DNA of 30,892 nt from JAHDBG01 sp963922315 (GTDB lineage: Bacteria > Pseudomonadota > Gammaproteobacteria > Chromatiales > Chromatiaceae), in contig CAWUID010000024.1 in the NCBI GenBank assembly GCA_963922315.1, forward strand, positions 1 to 30,892, given 5' to 3'. Position 1 is the first letter of the stretch, and every line of letters begins with the position of its first letter. This document shows, one piece after another, positions 24,105 to 30,892 of this stretch. The notes beneath the pieces are model-generated. The model was given only the letters and a program-made list of their open reading frames with translations. It was not told the origin of the DNA and searched no databases. The position numbers were made by a program, and so were the translations under genes.

Positions 24105-25300
24105 TGTGCTTCCTCCGCCAAACCCATGACGGTTGCCATGTCTTTATCGCCACGGCCAGATAGGTTCACCAATATCGACTGCGCTGGTGTCAGTTGCGCT
24201 GCCAGGTGCAATGCATACGCAATTCCGTGACTGGACTCCAGCGCCGGCACAATGCCTTCAGTCCGGGTCAGGCGATAAAAAGCATCCAATGCTTCGTCAT
24301 CTGTGACTGCCCCATAAATCGCCCGACCAGTATCTTTTAGCCAAGCATGTTCCGGGCCAACTCCCGGATAATCCAGTCCAGCCGATATCGAATGTGTCTC
24401 AATAATCTGGCCATTCGGATCTTCCATCAGGTAAGTCCGGTTGCCATGTAACACGCCAGGCTGTCCGGCGTTTAGCGGCGCAGCATGCATTCCGGAGTCC
24501 AGACCACTTCCCGCCGCCTCTACACCATGTATTGCAACACTCTCATCCGCTAAAAATGGATGGAACAAACCAATCGCGTTGGAGCCACCACCAACGCATG
24601 CCACCAGTGCATCCGGCAGACGTCCTGTCATCGCCATAAACTGTTCACGTGCTTCACGACCAATCACGGCCTGAAAATCCCGCACCATCATCGGGTATGG
24701 ATGTGGCCCGGCGACGGTTCCGATGATATAAAAAGTGTTATCGACCTGGGTGACCCAGTCACGCATTGCTTCATTCAGTGCATCTTTGAGCGTTTTTGAA
24801 CCGGATGAAACAGCTCGTATCTCTGCTCCCAACAACCGCATCCGCTGCACATTCGGTTGCTGACGTGCAATATCAACCTCGCCCATAAATACCACGCATT
24901 CCAGACCCAACCGGGCAGCTACGGTTGCGGTTGCCACACCATGCTGACCAGCCCCAGTCTCAGCAATAATCCGGGTCTTACCCATCCGCTTTGCCAGCAG
25001 TGCCTGACCAATTGCACTGTTAATTTTGTGCGCACCGGTGTGGTTCAGGTCTTCACGCTTCAGATATATCTGCGCACCCCCGACTTCCCGGCTGAGTCGC
25101 TCCGCATAATAAATTGGCGATGGACGGCCTACATAATCTCGCAGATCAGCATCCAGCTCTGCCAGAAATGCCGGATCCTGCTGTGCCTGCGCATATGCCT
25201 CACGCAATTGTGCGATCGGTGCCATCAGGGTTTCGGCAACAAAAATACCGCCATATTTGCCAAAATGGCCGAGATCGTCCGGTAAGTTCATATTTGTCAC
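24101..25300 (-). CDS. trpB: Tryptophan synthase beta chain
   Basis: PLP enzyme that condenses indole with serine to give tryptophan. The PLP lysine is K92 in LNHTGAHKINSAIGQ. The phosphate-cup motif CVGGGSNAIG and the catalytic-region AETGAGQHGVA are present. The 399-aa length and N-terminal GHFGKYGGIFVAETLM are typical of TrpB1. It overlaps trpF and trpA by 4 bases each, so trpF-trpB-trpA is translationally coupled. Confidence 0.98.
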   Translation of the reverse strand: MTNMNLPDDLGHFGKYGGIFVAETLMAPIAQLREAYAQAQQDPAFLAELDADLRDYVGRPSPIYYAERLSREVGGAQIYLKREDLNHTGAHKINSAIGQALLAKRMGKTRIIAETGAGQHGVATATVAARLGLECVVFMGEVDIARQQPNVQRMRLLGAEIRAVSSGSKTLKDALNEAMRDWVTQVDNTFYIIGTVAGPHPYPMMVRDFQAVIGREAREQFMAMTGRLPDALVACVGGGSNAIGLFHPFLADESVAIHGVEAAGSGLDSGMHAAPLNAGQPGVLHGNRTYLMEDPNGQIIETHSISAGLDYPGVGPEHAWLKDTGRAIYGAVTDDEALDAFYRLTRTEGIVPALESSHGIAYALHLAAQLTPAQSILVNLSGRGDKDMATVMGLAEEAQ

Positions 25301-25929
25301 ATCTTATCTCCACAACGCACTTGTGCCACAAACTCAGCCATTTTGACTGCATTCTTCACCCCTGGTGAAGATTCCACGCCACCACTCACGTCCACAGCAT
25401 ACGGACGCACTTGGCATACTGCCTGCGTCACGTTATCTGTATTCAGACCACCTGCCAGAATAATTGATTGCGCCAGACTGTTCGGCACCAGCGACCAGTC
25501 AAACACTTCACCTGTGCCACCTGGCACACCCGGACGATATGTATCCAGTAACAAACCACGCGCAGCAACAAATGACTCACTGACAGATGACCAATCAGTA
25601 TCAGCCTGTACCCGGATTGCTTTCAACCAGGGGTGCTGCACAGCAGCACAGTCTGCCGCAGACTCATGCCCGTGAAATTGCACACAATCCAGCCGGGCCT
25701 GAGCGACGATCTCTCTCACCTGCTCAGTCGGCGTATCGACGAACAGGCCAACCGTGGTCACAAAAGATGGCAATGCAGCGATAATCGCTGCAGCCTGTTC
25801 CGGAGCCACATAACGCGGGCTTGGTGGATAAAACACAAAGCCCAGTGCATCCACACCCTGTGCCGCCGCTGCCAGTGCATCTTCAGCTCGGGTTATGCCG
25901 CAAATCTTGATTCGGGTACGCCGTACCAT
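25297..25929 (-). CDS. trpF: Phosphoribosylanthranilate isomerase
   Basis: Amadori rearrangement enzyme of tryptophan synthesis. A TIM barrel of 210 aa. The start TRIKICGITRAEDAL carries the catalytic cysteine C10. FVFYPPSPRYV, VQFHGHE, ILAGGLNTDNV and AVDVSGGVESSPGVK (catalytic Asp in VDVSGG) complete the signature. In many gammaproteobacteria truA lies upstream; here the AAA/DUF4276 pair is found instead, 56 bp away. Confidence 0.96.
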   Translation of the reverse strand: MVRRTRIKICGITRAEDALAAAAQGVDALGFVFYPPSPRYVAPEQAAAIIAALPSFVTTVGLFVDTPTEQVREIVAQARLDCVQFHGHESAADCAAVQHPWLKAIRVQADTDWSSVSESFVAARGLLLDTYRPGVPGGTGEVFDWSLVPNSLAQSIILAGGLNTDNVTQAVCQVRPYAVDVSGGVESSPGVKNAVKMAEFVAQVRCGDKM

Positions 25930-25985
25930 GTCATCTCACAGCCAGTAAAACAAAATACGCATGTTAGACGATAATCCACAGAATG

Positions 25986-26555
25986 TCATGATGGCGACAT
26001 GTGACCGGTCTGTAAACCACGCACCAGTGCATTAAAACTGTTCGAAAGATTACCGGTCAATTGCAAATGAGGCCCGATCTTACGTGAACCAGATATCTTT
26101 TGATACTCGGGCACCAAACGTTTCAGTTCATCGGATGGCTTTTGCAGCCTGTCCGGATCACGATATTTCTTCTTACTTTGTTGCTTTGTGAGCTTGGGCA
26201 TAGCAAAGCCCTGCGCAACTGCTGCTAAGTCCCCCAGATAAAAAGACTCCAGTTCCTGACATACGATACGAACTAATGCCGCTGGTTTGCCAGCCTGTTG
26301 ACACTGCGCCAGCAAATCGCGTTTTAATTGTCGGCAATCGCACGCATCCTGATCACACATCACCACAAACTGTGTTTCCTTTCCCTGCCAGCCACGCAAG
26401 CGCCCGGACAACCGTTTGATCAGATCCTGCTTCCCCTGGAATACCCAATACATCACATGGTCTTGCGCCATTTCTGATGACAGAATCTTCGGTAACAGAC
26501 CTTCCAGCATTGCCCGGGCAGATGGCTCTTCCAGGCAAAATACCCACTGCGTCAT
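25986..26555 (-). CDS. DUF4276 protein (TOPRIM-like), partner of AAA ATPase
   Basis: A 189-aa protein resembling the DUF4276 family. Acidic positions are arranged like a TOPRIM-type metal site: E9/E10 in FCLEEPSA, D68-x-D70 in VVMCDQDACD, and E101/E103 in CQELESFYLGD. The family tail motif YQKISGSRKIGPHL is at 151-164. DUF4276 genes usually follow an AAA_21 ATPase gene, as here with a 4-base ATGA overlap. By analogy with OLD nucleases and split OLD-like defence pairs, it is likely the effector nuclease (inference). Confidence 0.8.
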   Translation of the reverse strand: MTQWVFCLEEPSARAMLEGLLPKILSSEMAQDHVMYWVFQGKQDLIKRLSGRLRGWQGKETQFVVMCDQDACDCRQLKRDLLAQCQQAGKPAALVRIVCQELESFYLGDLAAVAQGFAMPKLTKQQSKKKYRDPDRLQKPSDELKRLVPEYQKISGSRKIGPHLQLTGNLSNSFNALVRGLQTGHMSPS

Positions 26556-27745
26556 GTCAGCCCCAACTTACCAAACTCGCCACTTCGCCAGAGATGGCCC
26601 ATCTGATCACCCTCAGCCATCCAGGCAGCCAATTGTGTATCATCCTGCGCCCGCCGGATGGTTGTATCACCCTGCTCTTTGACCAGCCAGTACACTTCTT
26701 CCAATGCAGCCGCATTCAGAAAATCCGGTGAATGACTGGAAACAAATACCTGCCCACCACGTTTGGCATAAGCCCTGAACTCTTCTGCCAGCTCCCAGAG
26801 CAATTCAGGATAGAGCTGGTTCTCCGGTTCCTCAACACAGAGCAGTGGGTGTGGTGCCGGGTCGTATAACAACACCAGGTAAGCAAACATCTTCAGAGTA
26901 CCATCAGATACATGCCGGTCCATAAAAGGCTTGTCAAACGCTGCATCCTGAAAATGCAGAATTAACCGCCCATCCTCGGTCGCTTTCGGCTTAATTTTGT
27001 GAATACCGGGCACACGGTGCTGCATCGCTGCCACAATCCGGTCAAACAGTTCTCGCTTATGTTCATAAATATCATAGGCCACCCGTTGCAGATTATCCCC
27101 GGTGGCCGACAAATGCTCATAATCACCAGTTATATCTTTGCTGCCCCGGGCCGCCTGAATATGAAAATCTGACACATGCCAGTTCTCAATCAGACGCCGG
27201 AAGGCGCTGGCTGCCTTAAATCGTTCAAACTGGCCCAGACCTTTAATTGCTAACACATAGGGTTCAACTGACTGCTGTTCGCGATCTAATTTGGTCTCTG
27301 GCTTATCAAAATCGGCTTCATTCGTAACCGCATGGCCAGCGCCATTACGAAAATCCAGAAAATGAAACGGCGAACCATAAGCTGCCCGCTTATAGCGCAG
27401 ATATTCACGCCTGACCACTGGCGCACCCTGTTCCAAACCGATCCGTACCAGATAGGTCACCAGCCGGTCAACACCGAACAACGCCATACGAAATTGTAAT
27501 CGGATCTCTATATTATCCTGCTCAGAGCAACCCCGGCTGATCACTTCCCGGAAATTTCCGCGTCGCTGCAGTGCCTGTTTCACATTGTAGGTTAAACAAT
27601 CCTGCAAAAAGCCAAACACATCAAACAGCGTGGTCTTACCAGTACCATTTGCTCCGATCACGACACAAAAGCCAGGAATATCCTTCATACAGACATCCCG
27701 GAAACTTTTAAAATTTTTCAATGTAATGGATTCAATCCGCATCAC
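26552..27745 (-). CDS. AAA_21/OLD-like ABC-type ATPase
   Basis: A 397-aa SMC/ABC-like ATPase: ITLKNFKSF start, Walker A GANGTGKTT (31-39), ABC signature region HVSDGTLKMFAYL (278-290), Walker B LLCVEEPE (301-308), and H-switch VSSHSPDF (335-342). It lacks a fused TOPRIM domain; the separate DUF4276 gene downstream appears to supply it. The C-terminal MGHLWRSGEFGKLG is typical of ATPases paired with DUF4276. The start overlaps the proB 3' end by 14 bases. It belongs to the group that includes OLD, GajA and PARIS AriA; the exact phenotype is unknown. Confidence 0.85.
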   Translation of the reverse strand: MMRIESITLKNFKSFRDVCMKDIPGFCVVIGANGTGKTTLFDVFGFLQDCLTYNVKQALQRRGNFREVISRGCSEQDNIEIRLQFRMALFGVDRLVTYLVRIGLEQGAPVVRREYLRYKRAAYGSPFHFLDFRNGAGHAVTNEADFDKPETKLDREQQSVEPYVLAIKGLGQFERFKAASAFRRLIENWHVSDFHIQAARGSKDITGDYEHLSATGDNLQRVAYDIYEHKRELFDRIVAAMQHRVPGIHKIKPKATEDGRLILHFQDAAFDKPFMDRHVSDGTLKMFAYLVLLYDPAPHPLLCVEEPENQLYPELLWELAEEFRAYAKRGGQVFVSSHSPDFLNAAALEEVYWLVKEQGDTTIRRAQDDTQLAAWMAEGDQMGHLWRSGEFGKLGLT

Positions 27746-28877
27746 GCATCACCTGTTCCGGTCGATGACATGTAAGCACCAGATTATCACGGTGAATCAT
27801 TTCTTCTTCATTCACATAACCTAACAGGGAAGCAATGTTCGCCGAGCTGTGCCCGCACAACTGTTGTATCTCAGCAGCCGCATAGTTCACGAGGCCACGC
27901 GCCACTTCCTGCCCGGCACCATCCACACAGGCCACCAGTTCTCCACGTTTAAAGGTACCACTGACCGCGACAATACCCACTGCGAGCAGGCTGGTACCAG
28001 CACGGCGCAGCCGGTCCGCAGCCCCGGCATCCAGCATCAGACATCCTGCAACCTGCAACTGCCCGGCCAGCCAACGTTTGCGCGCCGTTTCCGGCATCTG
28101 CTCGGCACGCAGCAAAGTGCCATGAGCCACTCCCTGCGCCAGTTCAGGCAACAGGTTCGGCTGCACACCCGATGCGATCACGGTATCCGCACCCGAGCGA
28201 CTGGCCAGACGAGCCGCCCGGATCTTAGTGAACATACCTCCACGCCCGAGCTGTCCGCCCTGCGGACTGGCGAATTGATCCAACTGCGGGTCATGCGCCG
28301 CCGCCGCGCGGATCAGCTCCGCATCCGGTTGCTGACGCGGATCGGTGGTATACAGCCCATCCTGATCGGTCAGCAGAATCATCTTATCAGCAGCCAGCAG
28401 ATTCGTTACCAGAGCGGCGAGTGTATCGTTATCCCCAAAGCGCAGTTCATCATTCGCCACCACATCATTTTCGTTGATGATCGGCACCACACCCAACCGG
28501 AGCAGCGTGAGCAGATTACTGCGCGCATTCAGGTAACGCCGACGATCCGACAAATCATCATGCGTGAGTAATACCTGTGCTGTCACCAGATCACGCTGCC
28601 GGAAGGCCTGCTCCCAGGCCCGCACCAGCCCGGCCTGGCCGACTGCTGCGGCAGCCTGTAAATCCGGCAGGGCAGTCGGGCGCTGCTGCCAACCCATCCG
28701 CTGCATACCCACAGCAACCGCACCAGATGAAACCAGCACTAGTTGATAATCCTGCCGGATAAGCACTGCTATCTGGCCTGCCCAAGCCTGTAAATGATCC
28801 TGCGCCAGGCCCGCACCATGATTCGTGATCATAGCACTACCGACCTTCACTACCCAGCAAGGTGCTTGTGCCTTCAT
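27732..28877 (-). CDS. proB: Glutamate 5-kinase
   Basis: Phosphorylates glutamate in the first step of proline synthesis. The amino-acid kinase domain (about 1-255) has WVVKVGSAMITN, LVSSGAVAVGM, PIINENDVVANDELRFGDND and the nucleotide-binding GRGGMFTKIRAARLASRSG. A C-terminal PUA domain (about 275-365) contains GIVAVSGTFKRGELV. The 381-aa length is normal. It overlaps obgE by 4 bases, matching the common rplU-rpmA-obgE-proB order. Confidence 0.96.
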   Translation of the reverse strand: MKAQAPCWVVKVGSAMITNHGAGLAQDHLQAWAGQIAVLIRQDYQLVLVSSGAVAVGMQRMGWQQRPTALPDLQAAAAVGQAGLVRAWEQAFRQRDLVTAQVLLTHDDLSDRRRYLNARSNLLTLLRLGVVPIINENDVVANDELRFGDNDTLAALVTNLLAADKMILLTDQDGLYTTDPRQQPDAELIRAAAAHDPQLDQFASPQGGQLGRGGMFTKIRAARLASRSGADTVIASGVQPNLLPELAQGVAHGTLLRAEQMPETARKRWLAGQLQVAGCLMLDAGAADRLRRAGTSLLAVGIVAVSGTFKRGELVACVDGAGQEVARGLVNYAAAEIQQLCGHSSANIASLLGYVNEEEMIHRDNLVLTCHRPEQVMRDAD

Positions 28878-29926
28878 GTCGTCAACGGGTGATATGATTC
28901 GGATGATGCAGCAACCGGGGTACCCTGAAATAATTCAGTCTGTATCGCACTGACCAGGTGCGTCAGCCCGGCATGACTGTGTGCCGAAACCGCAAACACC
29001 GGTGCAGTCCAGTTCAGCGCTGCGACTAATTCTGCCTGTATCTGCGCCACAGATTCCGGCGTCTGTGTATCTGTCTTATTCAGAACCAGCCAGCGCGGGC
29101 GCTGCGTCAGGTTTTCGCGACAGGCAGCCAGTTCTGCCTGTATTGCCTGCACTTGTTGTAACGGAGACAGATCCGTATCGGGTGCCAGGTCTACCAGATG
29201 CAACAACAACCGGGTGCGGGACACATGTTTCAGAAACTGCACACCGAGTCCGGCACCCTGCGCCGCGCCCGGGATCAAGCCCGGAATATCAGCCAGCACA
29301 AAACTATGCTCAGCCCCCTGCCCGACTACACCCAGCGTCGGATACAGGGTAGTAAATGGGTAATCTGCCACCTTCGGACGCGCAGCAGAGACAGCCCGAA
29401 TCAGGCTAGATTTACCCGCATTCGGCAGGCCCAGCAGACCCACATCCGCCAATAACATCAGTTCCAGCCGTAACTGACGCTGTTCGCCAAGTGTTCCCTG
29501 CGTCGACTGACGTGGTGTCCGATTGACACTGCTCTTAAAATGCACATTGCCCAACCCGCGCTGTCCACCTGCCGCAACCAGCAACGCCTGTTCGGGTTGC
29601 AGGATTTCACCGATCAGATCGCCGCTTGCCTGATCGTACACACGCGTACCGACCGGCACCGGAATATACAGATCTGACCCATAACGTCCGGTCATATCCC
29701 GCCCCATACCAGGCTGACCAGATTCCGCCCGATGCGCGCGTTGATGACGAAAATCCACCAGGGTATTCAGGGCATCATCGCCGACCAGATACACACTGCC
29801 CCCATTGCCACCGTCCCCACCATTCGGGCCACCGTGCGGAATAAATTTTTCACGCCGGAAGCTGACACAACCATGCCCACCATGCCCGGCAGTGACCGTG
29901 ATGCTGGCTTCATCCACAAATTTCAT
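28874..29926 (-). CDS. obgE: Obg family GTPase ObgE/CgtA
   Basis: Essential GTPase involved in 50S ribosome assembly, stress signalling and chromosome segregation. The glycine-rich Obg domain fills about 1-158 (GGHGCVSFRREKFIPHGGPN). The G domain follows with G1 GLPNAGKSSL, G3 DIPGLIPGA and G4 LNKTD. The 350-aa length includes only a short C-terminal tail. It follows rpmA after a terminator. Confidence 0.97.
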   Translation of the reverse strand: MKFVDEASITVTAGHGGHGCVSFRREKFIPHGGPNGGDGGNGGSVYLVGDDALNTLVDFRHQRAHRAESGQPGMGRDMTGRYGSDLYIPVPVGTRVYDQASGDLIGEILQPEQALLVAAGGQRGLGNVHFKSSVNRTPRQSTQGTLGEQRQLRLELMLLADVGLLGLPNAGKSSLIRAVSAARPKVADYPFTTLYPTLGVVGQGAEHSFVLADIPGLIPGAAQGAGLGVQFLKHVSRTRLLLHLVDLAPDTDLSPLQQVQAIQAELAACRENLTQRPRWLVLNKTDTQTPESVAQIQAELVAALNWTAPVFAVSAHSHAGLTHLVSAIQTELFQGTPVAASSESYHPLTT

Positions 29927-29947
29927 AAGATTTCCCTGCGCACCAAC

Positions 29948-29979
29948 AAAAAAGCCCCGGCTTGCAGCGGGGCTTTTTT
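29948..29979 (-). terminator. Rho-independent terminator between rpmA and obgE
   Basis: Perfect stem AAAAAAGCCCC/GGGGCTTTTTT (29948-29958 and 29969-29979) with a 10-nt loop that can add one more G-C pair. It is effective on both strands in principle. It lies between the rpmA stop and the obgE start, so obgE-proB and genes beyond depend on readthrough or on a promoter I cannot place in the short gap. Confidence 0.88.
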
Positions 29980-30005
29980 CAATTCAGTGCAATCAGATTG
30001 AGGCA

Positions 30006-30266
30006 TCAGGCAGGACACAGCACACTGACATAGTGGCGCTTTTTCGGGCCTTTAGTCTCAAACTTCACCAGACCTTCCATCAACGCAAATAAGGTATGGT
30101 CTTTACCACAGCCGACATTCGTACCGGCATGTAACCGGGTGCCACGCTGGCGCACCAGAATGTTGCCGGGCACCACATGCTCACCACCAAATTTTTTTAC
30201 ACCGAGGCGTTTCGACTCAGAATCGCGACCGTTGCGGGAACTACCGCCTGCTTTTTTATGTGCCAT
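30006..30266 (-). CDS. rpmA: 50S ribosomal protein L27
   Basis: An 86-aa L27. The N-terminus MAHKKAGGSSRNGRDSESKR extends toward the peptidyl-transferase centre. GVKKFGGEHVVPGNILVRQR is the core signature. It starts 13 bases after rplU. The start has no cleavable N-terminal extension of the Firmicutes type. Confidence 0.98.
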   Translation of the reverse strand: MAHKKAGGSSRNGRDSESKRLGVKKFGGEHVVPGNILVRQRGTRLHAGTNVGCGKDHTLFALMEGLVKFETKGPKKRHYVSVLCPA

Positions 30267-30279
30267 ATCGTTATCTCAC

Positions 30280-30594
30280 TTAAGCTGCCTGAATCCCGGT
30301 AATCCGGAGTTCAGTAAAATGTTGCCGATGGCCTTGGCGCTTCATATGGTGCTTCCGCCGCCGGAACTTAATAATCTTCACCTTCTTCGCCCGACCATGA
30401 CGCAGGACTTCAGCCTGCACCTGACAGCCTAGCACAAAGGGCGTACCGGTTGTGACCTGATCACCATTCGCGACCAGCAATACCCGGTCTAACGCAATCG
30501 TCTCACCAGCTTCCGCTGTAAGCTTTTCAACCCGCAGCTGATTGCCTTCTGACACCCGAAACTGTTTACCACCCGTCTGGATTACCGCATACAT
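30280..30594 (-). CDS. rplU: 50S ribosomal protein L21
   Basis: A 104-aa L21, binding 23S rRNA near L20. The start MYAVIQTGGKQFRVSEG and the late FRRRKHHMKRQGHRQ (KxxYRRKxGHRQ-like) segment are diagnostic. It is the first gene of the leftward rplU-rpmA-obgE-proB block. Confidence 0.98.
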   Translation of the reverse strand: MYAVIQTGGKQFRVSEGNQLRVEKLTAEAGETIALDRVLLVANGDQVTTGTPFVLGCQVQAEVLRHGRAKKVKIIKFRRRKHHMKRQGHRQHFTELRITGIQAA

Positions 30595-30892
30595 CGGTTT
30601 TTATCCCCACAAATACCATCAGAGTATTGCCCTGCAATCTACTGCAAAGCACTTAATTTCATTAATCTTTTTATGGCTGGTGACAAACCGGATGCAAGAC
30701 CAGACCAAAGCTCGCTAATCTTAGCGTGAGCCAGACCAATCGTCAAATGCTTCATTTTGCACAGCATATATCAATAGACAGGGAGCACTACCATCGCTGA
30801 TACGGCCATTGTGTTATGATCAGGGTTGCTTACTCGTAAAACTAGAGTTTAGAGTTTCAGCAGCCTAATCGGAAGGCAAAGCTGGCCAAAGT
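30595..30892. other. Non-coding region upstream of rplU
   Basis: Holds the leader of rplU on the minus strand, but I could not place a convincing -35/-10 pair. On the plus strand an extended -10 (TGTTATGAT, 30812-30820) could start a gene lying beyond the right edge; ispB is the common divergent neighbour of rplU in gammaproteobacteria. No RNA gene was recognised. Confidence 0.4.
30700..30739. repeat. Hairpin bracketed by 9-bp direct repeats
   Basis: CCAGACCAA occurs at 30700-30708 and again at 30731-30739. Between them GCTCGCTAA and TTAGCGTGAGC (30710-30731) can pair with a 2-base bulge. It lies in the non-coding region upstream of rplU. Function unknown; it may be chance. Confidence 0.35.

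Noticed and set aside
25986..27745. Calling the AAA/DUF4276 pair PARIS or Gabija
   Set aside because: The effector matches DUF4276 rather than DUF4435 (AriB), and no UvrD-like helicase is present, so only a broader split-OLD-like label is justified.
1..30892. CRISPR arrays, tRNA and rRNA genes, phage integrase or IS transposase
   Set aside because: No regularly spaced repeats, cloverleaf-like segments, rRNA sequence or intact transposase/integrase frames were recognised in the window.

Overview
The window reads as a gammaproteobacterial chromosome of medium G+C. The evidence is the gene content (PilT, TusD, CcmD/CcmE, Rnf subunits, BolA) and two conserved gammaproteobacterial blocks: rplU-rpmA-obgE(-proB) and trpF-trpB-trpA-accD-folC-cvpA-purF-metZ. 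I cannot name the genus. The small TusD/DsrE-type sulfur carrier, the c-type cytochrome maturation genes and the Rnf genes fit a respiring, possibly sulfur-metabolising lineage, but that is inference.

Layout. 1-5606 (+): a tight run pilT-moeB-tusD-ccmD-ccmE-hemJ-clan AA protease-pyrD-secreted protein, ending at a weak terminator, then bolA. 6016-7804 (-): argG preceded by a DUF433/DUF5615 toxin-antitoxin-like pair. 7845-7979: a 135-bp repeat with terminal inverted repeats. 8068-13068 (+): fused TRAP permease-hemD-rnfD-rnfG. 13226-15201 (+): an AT-rich type II restriction-modification pair, placed where rnfE would be expected. 15325-30594 (-): all on one strand, read from the right as rplU-rpmA-terminator-obgE-proB-AAA ATPase-DUF4276-trpF-trpB-trpA-ACTIN-accD-folC-Rpn nuclease-palindromic element-cvpA-purF-metZ.

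The housekeeping genes cover heme and cytochrome assembly (ccmDE, hemJ, hemD), thiolation and cofactor sulfur chemistry (moeB, tusD), pyrimidine, purine, arginine, proline, tryptophan and methionine synthesis, folate polyglutamylation, fatty-acid initiation and ribosome assembly. Accessory cargo is slotted between them, often with overlapping or nearly touching reading frames: a restriction-modification pair, an AAA ATPase plus TOPRIM-like DUF4276 pair (candidate defence system), a DUF433/DUF5615 pair, an Rpn-family nuclease, and small non-coding repeats.

The most striking object is at 21947-23029 (-). It encodes a 360-aa protein unmistakably related to eukaryotic actin (not to MreB, ParM or FtsA) that carries an N-terminal signal peptide. 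Its predicted cleavage site lies exactly where the actin fold begins. It lacks actin subdomain 2 (the D-loop), has altered ATP-binding and catalytic residues, and keeps a single cysteine in the mature chain. It is inserted between trpA and accD, with a repeat copy upstream and a partial repeat hairpin downstream. It looks like an exported, probably non-canonical, bacterial actin derivative of eukaryotic ancestry.
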